64,000 bases of DNA from Pseudomonas marincola (GTDB taxonomy: Bacteria > Pseudomonadota > Gammaproteobacteria > Pseudomonadales > Pseudomonadaceae). The stretch is from contig NZ_FPBC01000009.1 in assembly GCF_900116605.1 (NCBI RefSeq), forward strand, positions 62,001 to 126,000, written 5' to 3'. The notes beneath the pieces were generated by a model. That model was not told where the DNA came from and did no database searches. It saw only the letters and a list, made by a program, of their open reading frames with translations. The position numbers and the translations under genes were made by a program. Positions 8,505 to 16,885 of this stretch are shown here, in pieces. The first letter of the stretch is position 1, and every line of letters starts with the position of its first letter.

Positions 8505-10197
8505 GATTGATCTCCTCCAAGGTGGTTTTGCCCTCACGCACCAACTCCAGTGCAGTTGTACGCAGTAGCCGCAGCCCGCGCTTGCACGCCTGCTCCTTGA
8601 GCTTGGCGATGGGCTCACGGTCAATAATCAGCTGGCGGATTTCATCGTCGAGTTGCAGCAGTTCGGCAATCGCTGTGCGCCCGCGATAGCCCGTGCCACG
8701 GCAGCGCCCGCAACCGGTGCCGTGGACAAAGTGGTAGTGCGGAGCATCTTCAGGATTGATCCCGGAAGCTTGCAGCTCCTCAATTGAAGGCGTTACTGCT
8801 TGCGCGCAGGTCGGGCACACCAGACGGATCAGCCGCTGCGCCAGCACCGCGTTGAGTGCGGCGACAAAACTGTAGGGGTCGACTTCCATCTGAGTGAAGC
8901 GGCCAATCACATCGAACACGTTGTTAGCGTGGATGGTGGTAAATACCAGGTGGCCGGTGAGCGCGGATTGCACGGCGATTTGCGCGGTGTCGGGGTCACG
9001 GATTTCACCGACCATGATCTTGTCCGGGTCGTGGCGCAGTATCGAGCGCAGGCCACGGGCAAACGTCAGGCCCTTTTTCTCGTTCACCGGAATCTGCAAC
9101 ACCCCTGGCAGTACATATTCAACCGGGTCTTCGATGGTGATGATTTTATCCACGCCGTGATTGATCTCGGTGATCATCGCGTACAAGGTGGTGGTCTTGC
9201 CGCTGCCGGTGGGCCCGGTCACCAGCACCATGCCGTAAGGCTCAGCCGCCAGACGCCGGAGTTTCTTCATGATGCCGGCTTCAAAGCCCAGCGCCTCCAG
9301 GCTTACACCGTGCACCTGATCGGCCAGATCCTGTTTGTCGAGCACCCGCAAAACGGCATCTTCACCAAAGATGCTGGGCATGATCGACACCCGAAAATCG
9401 ATTTGACGGCCATTGATCGACACCTTGAAGCGACCATCCTGCGGCACGCGCTTTTCACCGATATCCAGCTCGGCCATCACCTTGACCCGGGAAATAACCT
9501 GCTCGGCAGTTTCGATACCCTGCACCCGGCTGATGCTGTTGAGTACGCCGTCAATCCGGTATTTGATCACCAGACCGCTGCCGGTCATGCCCAGATGAAT
9601 ATCGCTGGCGTGGATTTTCAGCGCATCGTAGAGCGTGGAGTTCACCAGTTTGACCACCACGCTTGAATCTTCGCTGATGCGCGCCAGCGACAGCGTTTCA
9701 ACATCTTCAAGCTCGCTTACGTCGCTGTCTTGCGCGTCGAGCGAATCGACCGCGTGGTAGCTCTCTTCCTGACGCGCCAGATACCCGCTCAAATCCGCGG
9801 GGTGCACCAGATACAGCGGCGCGCCATTGAGGCACTCGTCAATCCAGGCCAGGCGGGCATTATCGAAGGGGTCGGCAAATACGCCCACCAGCGTGTTGCC
9901 CAGATGCACCATGACAAAATCACGTTTGAGCGCCTGCGCCAGCGGCACCCGGTCGAAGGCAGGAATGCAGGCGAACAAGGCGTCGCAGGTCAAAACCGGA
10001 TAGTGCAGCGTGGCGCCAAGGCGCCGGACAAACTGCGCCGACTCAAGCCCGGCCAATGCTTCAAGCGTATCGACAGTGCGTTGCTGCCCAGCCGATTCCT
10101 CGCGCGCCCGAGCCAGTAACGCCGCCTCGAAACGCGTTTCAATTGGCAGCGGGTCAGCAACCGGTGATGCCTCTACAGCGAGGGAAAGCCTTTCCAT
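8485..10197 (-). CDS. gspE: GspE/PilB-type secretion ATPase
   Basis: The 570-residue product has an N1E-like domain (~70-150), then the secretion ATPase core with Walker A GPTGSGKTTT, Asp box TIEDPVEY, Walker B KIMVGEIRDPDTA and His box HLVFTTIHANN. A zinc-binding C-M domain follows (CPTC ... CGRC). It should power pseudopilus assembly from the cytoplasm by docking on the PilM/PilN-like platform and the GspF protein encoded at 24.3 kb. The ATG at 10197 has GGAGGG upstream. It is the first gene of the packed secretion run, 134 nt after the response regulator. Confidence 0.93.
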   Translation of the reverse strand: MERLSLAVEASPVADPLPIETRFEAALLARAREESAGQQRTVDTLEALAGLESAQFVRRLGATLHYPVLTCDALFACIPAFDRVPLAQALKRDFVMVHLGNTLVGVFADPFDNARLAWIDECLNGAPLYLVHPADLSGYLARQEESYHAVDSLDAQDSDVSELEDVETLSLARISEDSSVVVKLVNSTLYDALKIHASDIHLGMTGSGLVIKYRIDGVLNSISRVQGIETAEQVISRVKVMAELDIGEKRVPQDGRFKVSINGRQIDFRVSIMPSIFGEDAVLRVLDKQDLADQVHGVSLEALGFEAGIMKKLRRLAAEPYGMVLVTGPTGSGKTTTLYAMITEINHGVDKIITIEDPVEYVLPGVLQIPVNEKKGLTFARGLRSILRHDPDKIMVGEIRDPDTAQIAVQSALTGHLVFTTIHANNVFDVIGRFTQMEVDPYSFVAALNAVLAQRLIRLVCPTCAQAVTPSIEELQASGINPEDAPHYHFVHGTGCGRCRGTGYRGRTAIAELLQLDDEIRQLIIDREPIAKLKEQACKRGLRLLRTTALELVREGKTTLEEINRVTFSA

Positions 10198-10331
10198 ACC
10201 GCACCCTCCAAGATCCACAGCGCAAACCACAAACCCTGTTGCATTGCCAGGCACTTAACCTCGCGGGCTTGAACCTGTTACGGCCACATTTGCGTCCTTG
10301 CAGCGGAGGGTGTTCGTCTGCCAGCAACGAT

Positions 10332-10709
10332 TCAGCGGTGAGTGCTGTCACCTCTATCGATCAAGTTTTTCACTGCCCGACCGAGGTCTTTCAGTGGAAA
10401 CGGCTTGAACAATATCTGCTCGATACCATGTTGCAGGGCCTTGGCACTGACTTCCCCGAGCGGCTGCGCTGTCACCAGCACACATTTACGCCCCCAGCCA
10501 TTGCCAATCGCATCGAGCACCTGAAACCCCTCCATATCCGGCAGGCGAAAATCCAGGACGATTGCCGCAGGCTCATAGATTCGGGCGAAGCTGATGGCTG
10601 TCAGGCCGTCATCCGAAACCAATACTTCAAGGCCCATCAACTCCAGATAATCCTTGAAGTTCTGCGCGAGTACATGCTCGTCCTCAACCACCAGAATCCT
10701 GTTGTTCAA
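10332..10709 (-). CDS. single-domain (CheY-like) response regulator
   Basis: The 125-residue product is a receiver domain only: NNRILVVEDEHVLAQNFKDYL with the acidic pocket, phospho-acceptor Asp in AIVLDFRLPDMEG, the Thr position in CVLVTAQP, and Lys in ILFKPFPLKDL. There is no DNA-binding output domain. A TTG start at 10709 is preferred because AGGAG lies 8 nt upstream and the alternative ATG at 10787 lies inside a likely sigma-54 promoter. The gene sits between the oxidase operon and gspE, so it may modulate the secretion machine or a kinase encoded elsewhere. No histidine kinase is present here. Confidence 0.85.
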   Translation of the reverse strand: MNNRILVVEDEHVLAQNFKDYLELMGLEVLVSDDGLTAISFARIYEPAAIVLDFRLPDMEGFQVLDAIGNGWGRKCVLVTAQPLGEVSAKALQHGIEQILFKPFPLKDLGRAVKNLIDRGDSTHR

Positions 10710-10782
10710 CGGTGTTGCTCCTAGCACTGAATTCTCGGGAAGTGCCTGATGCGGAATAAAGTGCTCACCTGAAATCAGGGAT

Positions 10783-10798
10783 TGCACGCTTCATGCCA
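10783..10798 (-). promoter_or_regulatory. candidate sigma-54 (-24/-12) promoter of the response regulator/secretion operon
   Basis: On the minus strand TGGCATGAAGCGTGCA matches the sigma-54 consensus TGGCACG-N4-TTGCW at 10 of 12 positions and keeps the invariant GG-N10-GC. Transcription would start near 10772, about 60 nt before the TTG start of the regulator. No competing terminator is obvious between this promoter and gspE. Confidence 0.6.
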
Positions 10799-10875
10799 GC
10801 CACTGTTCTTTTGAGTATTGCTGTAGTTAGCTGATTTCACTGAATTTTTTTAGAAAGCGCGCGCCCACCCAGCAC

Positions 10876-10929
10876 CCCCAATAATGGGGCAAATGGTTTT
10901 TGGGTGAAGCTGCGCCCCCAGAAACGGGG
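10876..10929. promoter_or_regulatory. paired CCCC-N6-GGGG dyads, candidate enhancer sites
   Basis: Two 14-bp dyads, CCCCAATAATGGGG (10876-10889) and CCCCAGAAACGGGG (10916-10929), are spaced 40 bp centre to centre. They lie about 80-145 bp upstream of the -24/-12 element at 10783-10798, the usual distance for activator sites of sigma-54 promoters. A third copy lies upstream of the oxidase promoter. Their role is inferred. Confidence 0.4.
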
Positions 10930-10942
10930 ATTGGTTGGAGCA

Positions 10943-11899
10943 TTACAAACCGCTGACGACCTCAATCTTGCCGGTGGCGGTCAGTTGCTTAAGTGCGGCC
11001 TCGCGCGCCTCTTTGCGCCGCTGATCATGGAGAAAATCACGCACCAGTTGCATGCCCTGCTCTTTGGGCAGCGGGCTGGGAGGCAGGTAACTCTCCAGCT
11101 TTATCAGGTGCCAGCCGAACACGGTTCTCACCGGCTGGCTGACCTCGCCGGGCTTGAGCGCAAAGGCGGCGTTCTCAAAGGCGGGCACCATCGTGCCCCG
11201 CGAGAAGTAACCGAGGTCGCCACCCGCCGCTGCTGTGGAGTCCTGCGAGTGTTGCTCGGCCACTTCGGAAAAGTCCGCCCCGGCCTCTATCTGCTCGCGC
11301 AAAGCCAGCAACTCCTGACGCGACGCTTCATCTGCTTCGGGGTCTACCGGGTCACTGGCTTTTAACAACAGATGCCGGGCCCAGACCTGCTCGGGTTTTT
11401 GCAGGTGCTGGCGATTGGCGTCATACACCGTTTGCACCTCGGATTCGGCGGCCGGCTCTACCTCGCTGAGGGCTTCAAGCATCCGGCTGGCGACTAATTC
11501 ATGGCGCAAGTAGTCGGTGAAGCTCTGGGTATCAAATCCGGCATTGTTCAGCTCGCGCGCGAACGCCTCATCACCGCCGAGGCCCTGTTTGAGCATGGCC
11601 AGCTGCTTGTCGATTTCCGCATCGCTGACACTGATGCCGCGGCGCTGCGCCTCCTGCCAGAGCAGCTCCTTGGCAATCATCTGGTCGAGGGCTTCACGTT
11701 TCAGCCGCTTGTAGGTGTCGGGATTGCGGATCCCGCCCACGCTGCGACCCTGCGCTTGCAAGTATTCGCTGAAATATCGCTCCAGCCGGAAGTTACTGAT
11801 CTCAGTCCCGTTCACCCGCGCCGCAATGCCGGTTTCCCCGCCCTGAACAGTGCCCGCCAGCAACAGCATCAACACCCCAACACGGCCCAATATGCGCAT
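10943..11899 (-). CDS. parvulin-type periplasmic peptidyl-prolyl isomerase (MofB-like)
   Basis: The 318-residue product has a signal peptide, a SurA-like N-terminal helical domain (~25-145), a rotamase domain (~160-265; VWARHLLLKA, GADFSEVAEQHSQDSTAAAGGDLGYFSRGTM split here, VRTVFGWHLIKLES) and a basic C-terminal helix. It likely helps fold exported proteins, most plausibly the giant oxidase of the same operon. I recall that the Leptothrix mofA operon also encodes a PPIase (MofB) next to the oxidase. It is the last gene of the oxidase operon, 11 nt after the cytochrome fusion gene. Confidence 0.9.
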   Translation of the reverse strand: MRILGRVGVLMLLLAGTVQGGETGIAARVNGTEISNFRLERYFSEYLQAQGRSVGGIRNPDTYKRLKREALDQMIAKELLWQEAQRRGISVSDAEIDKQLAMLKQGLGGDEAFARELNNAGFDTQSFTDYLRHELVASRMLEALSEVEPAAESEVQTVYDANRQHLQKPEQVWARHLLLKASDPVDPEADEASRQELLALREQIEAGADFSEVAEQHSQDSTAAAGGDLGYFSRGTMVPAFENAAFALKPGEVSQPVRTVFGWHLIKLESYLPPSPLPKEQGMQLVRDFLHDQRRKEAREAALKQLTATGKIEVVSGL

Positions 11900-11910
11900 G
11901 ACGGCGCCCT

Positions 11911-13470
11911 CTAAAAATCCGAATCAACCGAGATGTACTGCCCTAACGCCTGAAACCGTTGCGCCAGGCTGTCGACCATGACGATATGAGCGCCCGAGGC
12001 ACCCACTCGCTGGCCAGGCCCGAAGCTCAACTGGGGCGTGAGGCCGGTGCGAAAGTTGTGCAGGTTTTCCAGCGCGCTCACCAGCTTTTCCCGGCTGGCA
12101 TCGCGCCCAGCGCGCTTGAGCCCCTCGCTGAGCAGCAACGCGGCACAGTAGGCACTGACTTGCAGCGCGCCATGCTGATTGCCCAGACCGCTTTGCTCGC
12201 GAATCGCTTCAAGCGCCTTTAGCCCTTCTGGCGTCCAGTCCGATGGCACAAAGGGATACGCCAGAAACACCCGCTGATTAAAGCCTTCGGCGACCCCCAA
12301 AGCCCCGCCCGCCACCTGCGCGGAAACTGCCAACAGATAAGGGTGGCGCTCGGCCTGATTAAGCCGCGCTGATAGCTCGCTGAAGGTGTTCGATAACCCT
12401 AGGAAGAACACCGTGCTGGCATCCGCCAACTGCGCTGCCGTGTCACTGAGTCGCTCGGTTTGGTAGGCCTGTAACTGCACGTTGGGCCAGCCATCATGCT
12501 GCAAGCGCTGCTGTAACCGTTGCGCCAGCTGTTGCTGGGACGGTTGTTGCTCATAAACAATCAATACAGTGCCAGGCGCGGGGGTGAGCGACTGGCTGGC
12601 AAACTTGCCCAGCGCCTGCAACTGCTCGACCACGCCGGGCAGGGGCGCAAAGATCAAACGGCTTTTCGGCCCTTCGGTTTTCAACTCCAGCGGCCCAATC
12701 AGCGGCACCCCCGTGGGTTCCAGCAACTCGGCATAATGCCCATCCAGTGCGGGAGCCAAGGGCGATAACAAGGCAAACACCTGATCATCCTCAAGCAATG
12801 AGCGCAGGCCACGCTCTGCGCTCTGCCGGTCGCTGCCCGCGTCGGCCACCAGCAGTTGCAACTGGCGGCCGTGGATACCGCCGGCCTGATTAACCTGATT
12901 CACAGCACCTTCAAGCACCTCGCCGACAACCTTGCCCAGTTCGGCTAACGGGCCTTGCTGCGGCAGCAGCGTGCCGATGCGCAGCACATCACTCTGCACG
13001 CCGGGATCGCGTTGCTCTTCGAGACGTTTGAGGTAGGCGGTGAGATTACTCATGTCGCGCATCGACATGATGAACCGTGGCATCGCCGGGTCGAGCTTAT
13101 TGCCCCCCGGATCAATCCCCTCGCTGACGGCCCGCGCCAACGATGCATCTGTATAGGCCGGGTGAGTGCGGCCATTACTGGCTAACGTGGAAAAGCCCAT
13201 GGTCAGTCGACGCCAGGTAATATCTGGCGGCCGCACGCCGCCTTCCGGCCGCCCGCGTCCATCTGCACCGTGACAATTGGCGCAAGGCACAACCGCTGCC
13301 GGAACCTGCGCACCGGAGGCGCCAACCCTCGCGATGACCTCACCGCCCCCCGCGCTTATGCCCTGGGTAAAGAGTTGTTGACCGGCAGCCTCGCGCTCAG
13401 TCAGCTCCAGTGCCACGGCCAGAGAACTGGTGAGCCAAAGGCTGCAAAGCAGCCCGATAAATTTGCCCAC
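11911..13470 (-). CDS. cytochrome c-periplasmic binding protein fusion (MofC-like)
   Basis: The 519-residue product has a signal peptide (~1-20), a c-type heme domain with C63-A-N-C66-H67 and candidate axial Met residues in AMPRFIMSMRDMSNL, and from ~160 a type-I periplasmic binding domain of the Leu/Ile/Val family (LRIGTLLPQQGPLAELGKVV; VNQAGGIHGRQLQLLVADAG). The heme may carry electrons from the oxidase; the binding domain's ligand is unknown. Leptothrix MofC is, as I recall, also a heme-binding protein beside the Mn oxidase. It lies 14 nt after a SCO gene and 11 nt before the PPIase gene. Confidence 0.88.
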   Translation of the reverse strand: MGKFIGLLCSLWLTSSLAVALELTEREAAGQQLFTQGISAGGGEVIARVGASGAQVPAAVVPCANCHGADGRGRPEGGVRPPDITWRRLTMGFSTLASNGRTHPAYTDASLARAVSEGIDPGGNKLDPAMPRFIMSMRDMSNLTAYLKRLEEQRDPGVQSDVLRIGTLLPQQGPLAELGKVVGEVLEGAVNQVNQAGGIHGRQLQLLVADAGSDRQSAERGLRSLLEDDQVFALLSPLAPALDGHYAELLEPTGVPLIGPLELKTEGPKSRLIFAPLPGVVEQLQALGKFASQSLTPAPGTVLIVYEQQPSQQQLAQRLQQRLQHDGWPNVQLQAYQTERLSDTAAQLADASTVFFLGLSNTFSELSARLNQAERHPYLLAVSAQVAGGALGVAEGFNQRVFLAYPFVPSDWTPEGLKALEAIREQSGLGNQHGALQVSAYCAALLLSEGLKRAGRDASREKLVSALENLHNFRTGLTPQLSFGPGQRVGASGAHIVMVDSLAQRFQALGQYISVDSDF

Positions 13471-13484
13471 GGCAGGCTCCTTGT

Positions 13485-14123
13485 CTAACGCCCGGCAATC
13501 GGCATCGAGAGCAACTGCAAGCGCTGGGCGATTGCATCAACTGGTGCGTCCGGGCGGATCTTGCTCCATTGCTTGTGCGCCACATCGCCCACAATCAGTT
13601 GTGTCGAATGCTGCTCTGGGCTCTCGATGAAATGACCGAGGCGCTTGAGCACCAAGTCCATATTGGCCTGCGTGCCGGTAAGGAAAACCCAGTTCAGTGA
13701 ATCAGCCCCTTGCTTGCGGGCGTACTCGGCGAGCACTTCGGGGGTGTCACGCTGCGGGTCACTGGTGAGCGAGATGAAGGTGATTTTGCTGGCCTTCTCT
13801 TCGCCCATGGCCTCGCGCACTTCCCTGAGCTTGCGGGTAATCAGCGGGCAGGCGTCTTCGCAGTGGGTGAAGATCACGTTGAGCATGACAATACGGTCTT
13901 TCATCACATCGCTGTAAAACCGTACTTCCTCGCCATGCTGATTAAGCAGGACGGTATCGGTGAAGTAGGTTTGCGCATCATGCGTGCCGCTGACTTTCAC
14001 CCCCTGCACGGCTGGAGTCTTGTTCTCGGCCGCGCCCTGGGCGTGGTTTTCATGGTCTTCGTGAGCCAGCGCCAGACCACTGGCCAAGGCCAGCCCTAGT
14101 GCCAGCAGCAATGCGTTTCTCAT
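13485..14123 (-). CDS. SCO1/SenC copper chaperone (distal copy)
   Basis: The 212-residue product has a signal peptide, a His-rich start to the mature protein (HEDHENHAQG) and a thioredoxin-like SCO domain with the copper-binding CxxxC at C88 and C92 (FTHCEDACP) and the distal His in SPEQHSTQL. SCO proteins deliver copper or reduce cysteines during assembly of copper enzymes. The position inside a multicopper oxidase operon suggests it loads that enzyme. Its start overlaps the stop of the upstream SCO gene by 4 nt. Confidence 0.92.
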   Translation of the reverse strand: MRNALLLALGLALASGLALAHEDHENHAQGAAENKTPAVQGVKVSGTHDAQTYFTDTVLLNQHGEEVRFYSDVMKDRIVMLNVIFTHCEDACPLITRKLREVREAMGEEKASKITFISLTSDPQRDTPEVLAEYARKQGADSLNWVFLTGTQANMDLVLKRLGHFIESPEQHSTQLIVGDVAHKQWSKIRPDAPVDAIAQRLQLLSMPIAGR

Positions 14124-14806
14124 GGTTGCACTCCACTGTTGCCCGCGATGTGCTGGGCTTCGTACTCGACGCGACTGAGCTGGATTTCCTGAATTTTTGC
14201 GGCCAGCGTATTAGGGTCGGCAAAGCCGTAGAAACGCGTCCATTTACCGGTGCGGCCATCGCCCACCATGATCAGCGCCGGATGCTCCTTCAGATCAGGC
14301 GACCAGGCGCCTAATTGCTTGAGCGTGTCGGTGATCGACTGAGGCTTGCCGGTTAGCCAGCTCCAGTTATCCCCGGCACTGTAATTTTGCGCATAACGGC
14401 GCAGTTGCTCCGGCGTATCGCGCAACGGATCAACGCTGATCGAGACCAGCTGCACCTCGGGACCACCGTTGGCTTGCAGCTGCTTTTCGGTTTTTTTCAT
14501 GATCGCTGAAACGACCGGGCACACTGTTGTGCAACTGGTGTAGATAAAGCCCATGAGCACGATCTTGTCCGCCACCAGATCCTGTTCGAGGTGCACGGTC
14601 TCGCCGTTCTGGTTAAGCAGCGGCACGTCAGCGAAAGTCACGCTGGCACTCTCTTGTTTAACGGCTGCCTTTTGCGCCGCCATGTGCTCAGCATGACCGT
14701 CCATATCATGCCCGGCGTGCTCATCCATGCTGTGCGCAAACGCCGGTGCAGCGTGCAGCGCCAGCGCCAACAGACTTGCAGTAAAACCTGTGAGAAACCC
14801 TTGCAT
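14120..14806 (-). CDS. SCO1/SenC copper chaperone (proximal copy)
   Basis: The 228-residue product has a signal peptide and a His/Met/Asp-rich segment just after it (HSMDEHAGHDMDGHAEHM, ~25-42) that could bind copper. The SCO domain has C92 and C96 in YTSCTTVCP and the conserved His in DLKEHPALIMVGD. It differs clearly from the second copy beside it, so the pair may split copper donation and thiol reduction. It is coupled to that copy by a 4-nt overlap and lies 24 nt after the beta-propeller gene. Confidence 0.92.
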   Translation of the reverse strand: MQGFLTGFTASLLALALHAAPAFAHSMDEHAGHDMDGHAEHMAAQKAAVKQESASVTFADVPLLNQNGETVHLEQDLVADKIVLMGFIYTSCTTVCPVVSAIMKKTEKQLQANGGPEVQLVSISVDPLRDTPEQLRRYAQNYSAGDNWSWLTGKPQSITDTLKQLGAWSPDLKEHPALIMVGDGRTGKWTRFYGFADPNTLAAKIQEIQLSRVEYEAQHIAGNSGVQP

Positions 14807-14830
14807 GGTTCTATCCTCATCCAGCTCTGA

Positions 14831-16810
14831 TCAATTACTTGCAGTGGACTGCGGTTTAACGGCTTGCACGCGCAGGCTGCTGTAAGCCTGTGCGCCGAAA
14901 GGCAGGTGCAAAGAGTCGGAGCCGACATGCACGAAGTAGACGCCGGCCTTACTGATTGCCAACGGCGCTTCATAAACGCCATCACCCAACTCGGTTGCGA
15001 CAACCTCATGCGACTGCGACGAAGGCGCCATGAAGTAACGCACGCGCAGGTCGGTGACGCCGGTGCGCGGGCTGTTGTCCCGGCCCTGAGTGACCCTGAA
15101 ACGCGCAACCGCCGGGTCGCCAAGCGTAATGACCGGGCTCTGTTTCAGGTACTCGATGCGCGCCTTGGCGTAGGCTTGCTGAAGCTGCGGATTGGGTTGC
15201 ACGTCGGTGGTGAAACAGTGAGTCAGTTCGGGCTGATTGATCATCAAAGCAATATCCAGTGGCCCGGATGCCGGCAGCTTGATGCGTGTGCTGTAGAGGC
15301 CCGGCTCAACCTCACGCAGGCTGCGGTCAACCACTGTCACCGCGCGCGCACTGTGGCCGCGATTGAGGTAGCCAAACATGGGCGCATTCATGCCTTCCAT
15401 GTAGAAATAGGTGGTGTTGTCGATGGGGTTCACCACAAACACGGCATTGTCGTCCTGGCCCTGCCCCATGCTTTCAGCCAAGGGCAAATCACCGGCCAGC
15501 TTGGGCGCTGAAGGACCTGCCTCGAAGCTTTGCAGAATCGGTTTCTGGCCCTCACCCAAGCTCGACAGATTGACCATGCTCACCCGTGAAGTTGCCAGCC
15601 CGCGGATATAGGCGTAAGCCTTGGTGAACACCAGTTGATAAGGCTCGGCGACAACCTCAAGCGAGTGCATGACCTTATCGCTTGCGGCATCAATCACCAC
15701 GGCGCGGTCCTGCATGGTGTTGAGGACAAAACCGTAGCGCCCCTCCTGACTGAATTGCAGAGGCCCGATGCCCTGACCAACCTCGATGACTGTGCGCACT
15801 TTCAGGCTCTTGGCATCAATCACGGTGATTTCACCTTGCTTGCCGTCGGTCACATACACCGCTTGTGACAGCGGCGAATAGCTCAGCGCCAGCGGTGCAG
15901 GGCCCGTTTCGAGCGTGGCGAGCAGTTTCAGGCTGGCGATGTCGATCACACTGACGGTGCCCGATTGGCGGTTGCTGACAAAGGCGTGGCGCGAATCTTC
16001 ACTGAAAGCGATCTCGTGATGGCCTTTACCGGTGGCCAGACTCAGGGCGATTTTGCGGGTCTGCATATCAATCACCGTGACCCCGCTGCTGGCCTCATCG
16101 GCACTGTTATTGCCGACCCAGAGATAGCGCTCGTCAGGTTGCAGCGCCACCCGAAACGGCTCCACGCCCGCCGGTACGCTGGCCTCCACCTGAAACTTTT
16201 CGGTGTCGACGATTGCCACTTCACCGGCACTCGGCATGCTCACGAACAAGCGCTTGTCGTCACTGCTTACGGCCCAGTCCATGGCCGGCTTTTTCAGCAT
16301 GATCACCGCCATGGTGCTGGTTATTCCGCCCAGCGAGGTATTCGGGTCGATCACCGTGATGCTGGCATCCTTGTTCAGCACCATCAGGTAATAGCTATTC
16401 AGGTCCATCAGCGGCTTGGCATTGAGCACGCCTTTCAAATACAGGCCAATGCGCGACTTGCACTGCATCTTCTGGCCTTCGGCTGAAATGCCGGCCTGAC
16501 CCTGATCCAACCACGCGCCTGGCGCTATGGCGGATAACGGTTGTCCGGAGGCGACATCGCTGATGCGAAATTGCACATCTGCCAACGCGCCCTCGATCAG
16601 ACCCATGCCGGGGCTGACCGGTTGCAGATTGAAGGTGACGACGACGCCATCCCGTTCAATCCGATTGGCCTCGGCAGCTGGCGCCTTAAGGTCATCTTTC
16701 GGCGCCGCGTCCGCTTGTGAGGCGGCGCGCGCTTCGCTGATGTAAGCCGCGCCGCCAGCGATGGCAAACACGACCAGCAGCATGCATGAGGCTTTTCTTA
16801 TATTGTCCAC
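14831..16810 (-). CDS. exported YVTN beta-propeller repeat protein
   Basis: The ~659-residue product has an N-terminal hydrophobic export segment (CMLLVVFAIAGGAAYI). Repeated blades of the YVTN type fill ~150-440 (SYYLMVLNKDASITVIDP; RLFVSMPSAGEVAIVDT; RHAFVSNRQSGTVSVIDI; QAVYVTDGKQGEITVIDA). A beta-rich C-terminal region follows. Such propellers are periplasmic or surface scaffolds. A GTG start at 16810 is preferred because AAGGAG lies 10 nt upstream; the frame opens at 16837. It lies 75 nt downstream of the oxidase gene. Its exact role in Mn oxidation is unknown. Confidence 0.83.
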   Translation of the reverse strand: MDNIRKASCMLLVVFAIAGGAAYISEARAASQADAAPKDDLKAPAAEANRIERDGVVVTFNLQPVSPGMGLIEGALADVQFRISDVASGQPLSAIAPGAWLDQGQAGISAEGQKMQCKSRIGLYLKGVLNAKPLMDLNSYYLMVLNKDASITVIDPNTSLGGITSTMAVIMLKKPAMDWAVSSDDKRLFVSMPSAGEVAIVDTEKFQVEASVPAGVEPFRVALQPDERYLWVGNNSADEASSGVTVIDMQTRKIALSLATGKGHHEIAFSEDSRHAFVSNRQSGTVSVIDIASLKLLATLETGPAPLALSYSPLSQAVYVTDGKQGEITVIDAKSLKVRTVIEVGQGIGPLQFSQEGRYGFVLNTMQDRAVVIDAASDKVMHSLEVVAEPYQLVFTKAYAYIRGLATSRVSMVNLSSLGEGQKPILQSFEAGPSAPKLAGDLPLAESMGQGQDDNAVFVVNPIDNTTYFYMEGMNAPMFGYLNRGHSARAVTVVDRSLREVEPGLYSTRIKLPASGPLDIALMINQPELTHCFTTDVQPNPQLQQAYAKARIEYLKQSPVITLGDPAVARFRVTQGRDNSPRTGVTDLRVRYFMAPSSQSHEVVATELGDGVYEAPLAISKAGVYFVHVGSDSLHLPFGAQAYSSLRVQAVKPQSTASN

Positions 16811-16885
16811 GGCTACTGCACTCCTTGGTCCTGCCAATCCCCAGCTGGAGCCTCCGCAAGAAGGCTCCAGCGCTGCATGCCTTGC

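Noticed and set aside
10219..10236. Possible -24/-12 element directly before gspE
   Set aside because: Only GG and TTGC match, and the start site would fall almost at the ribosome site of gspE.
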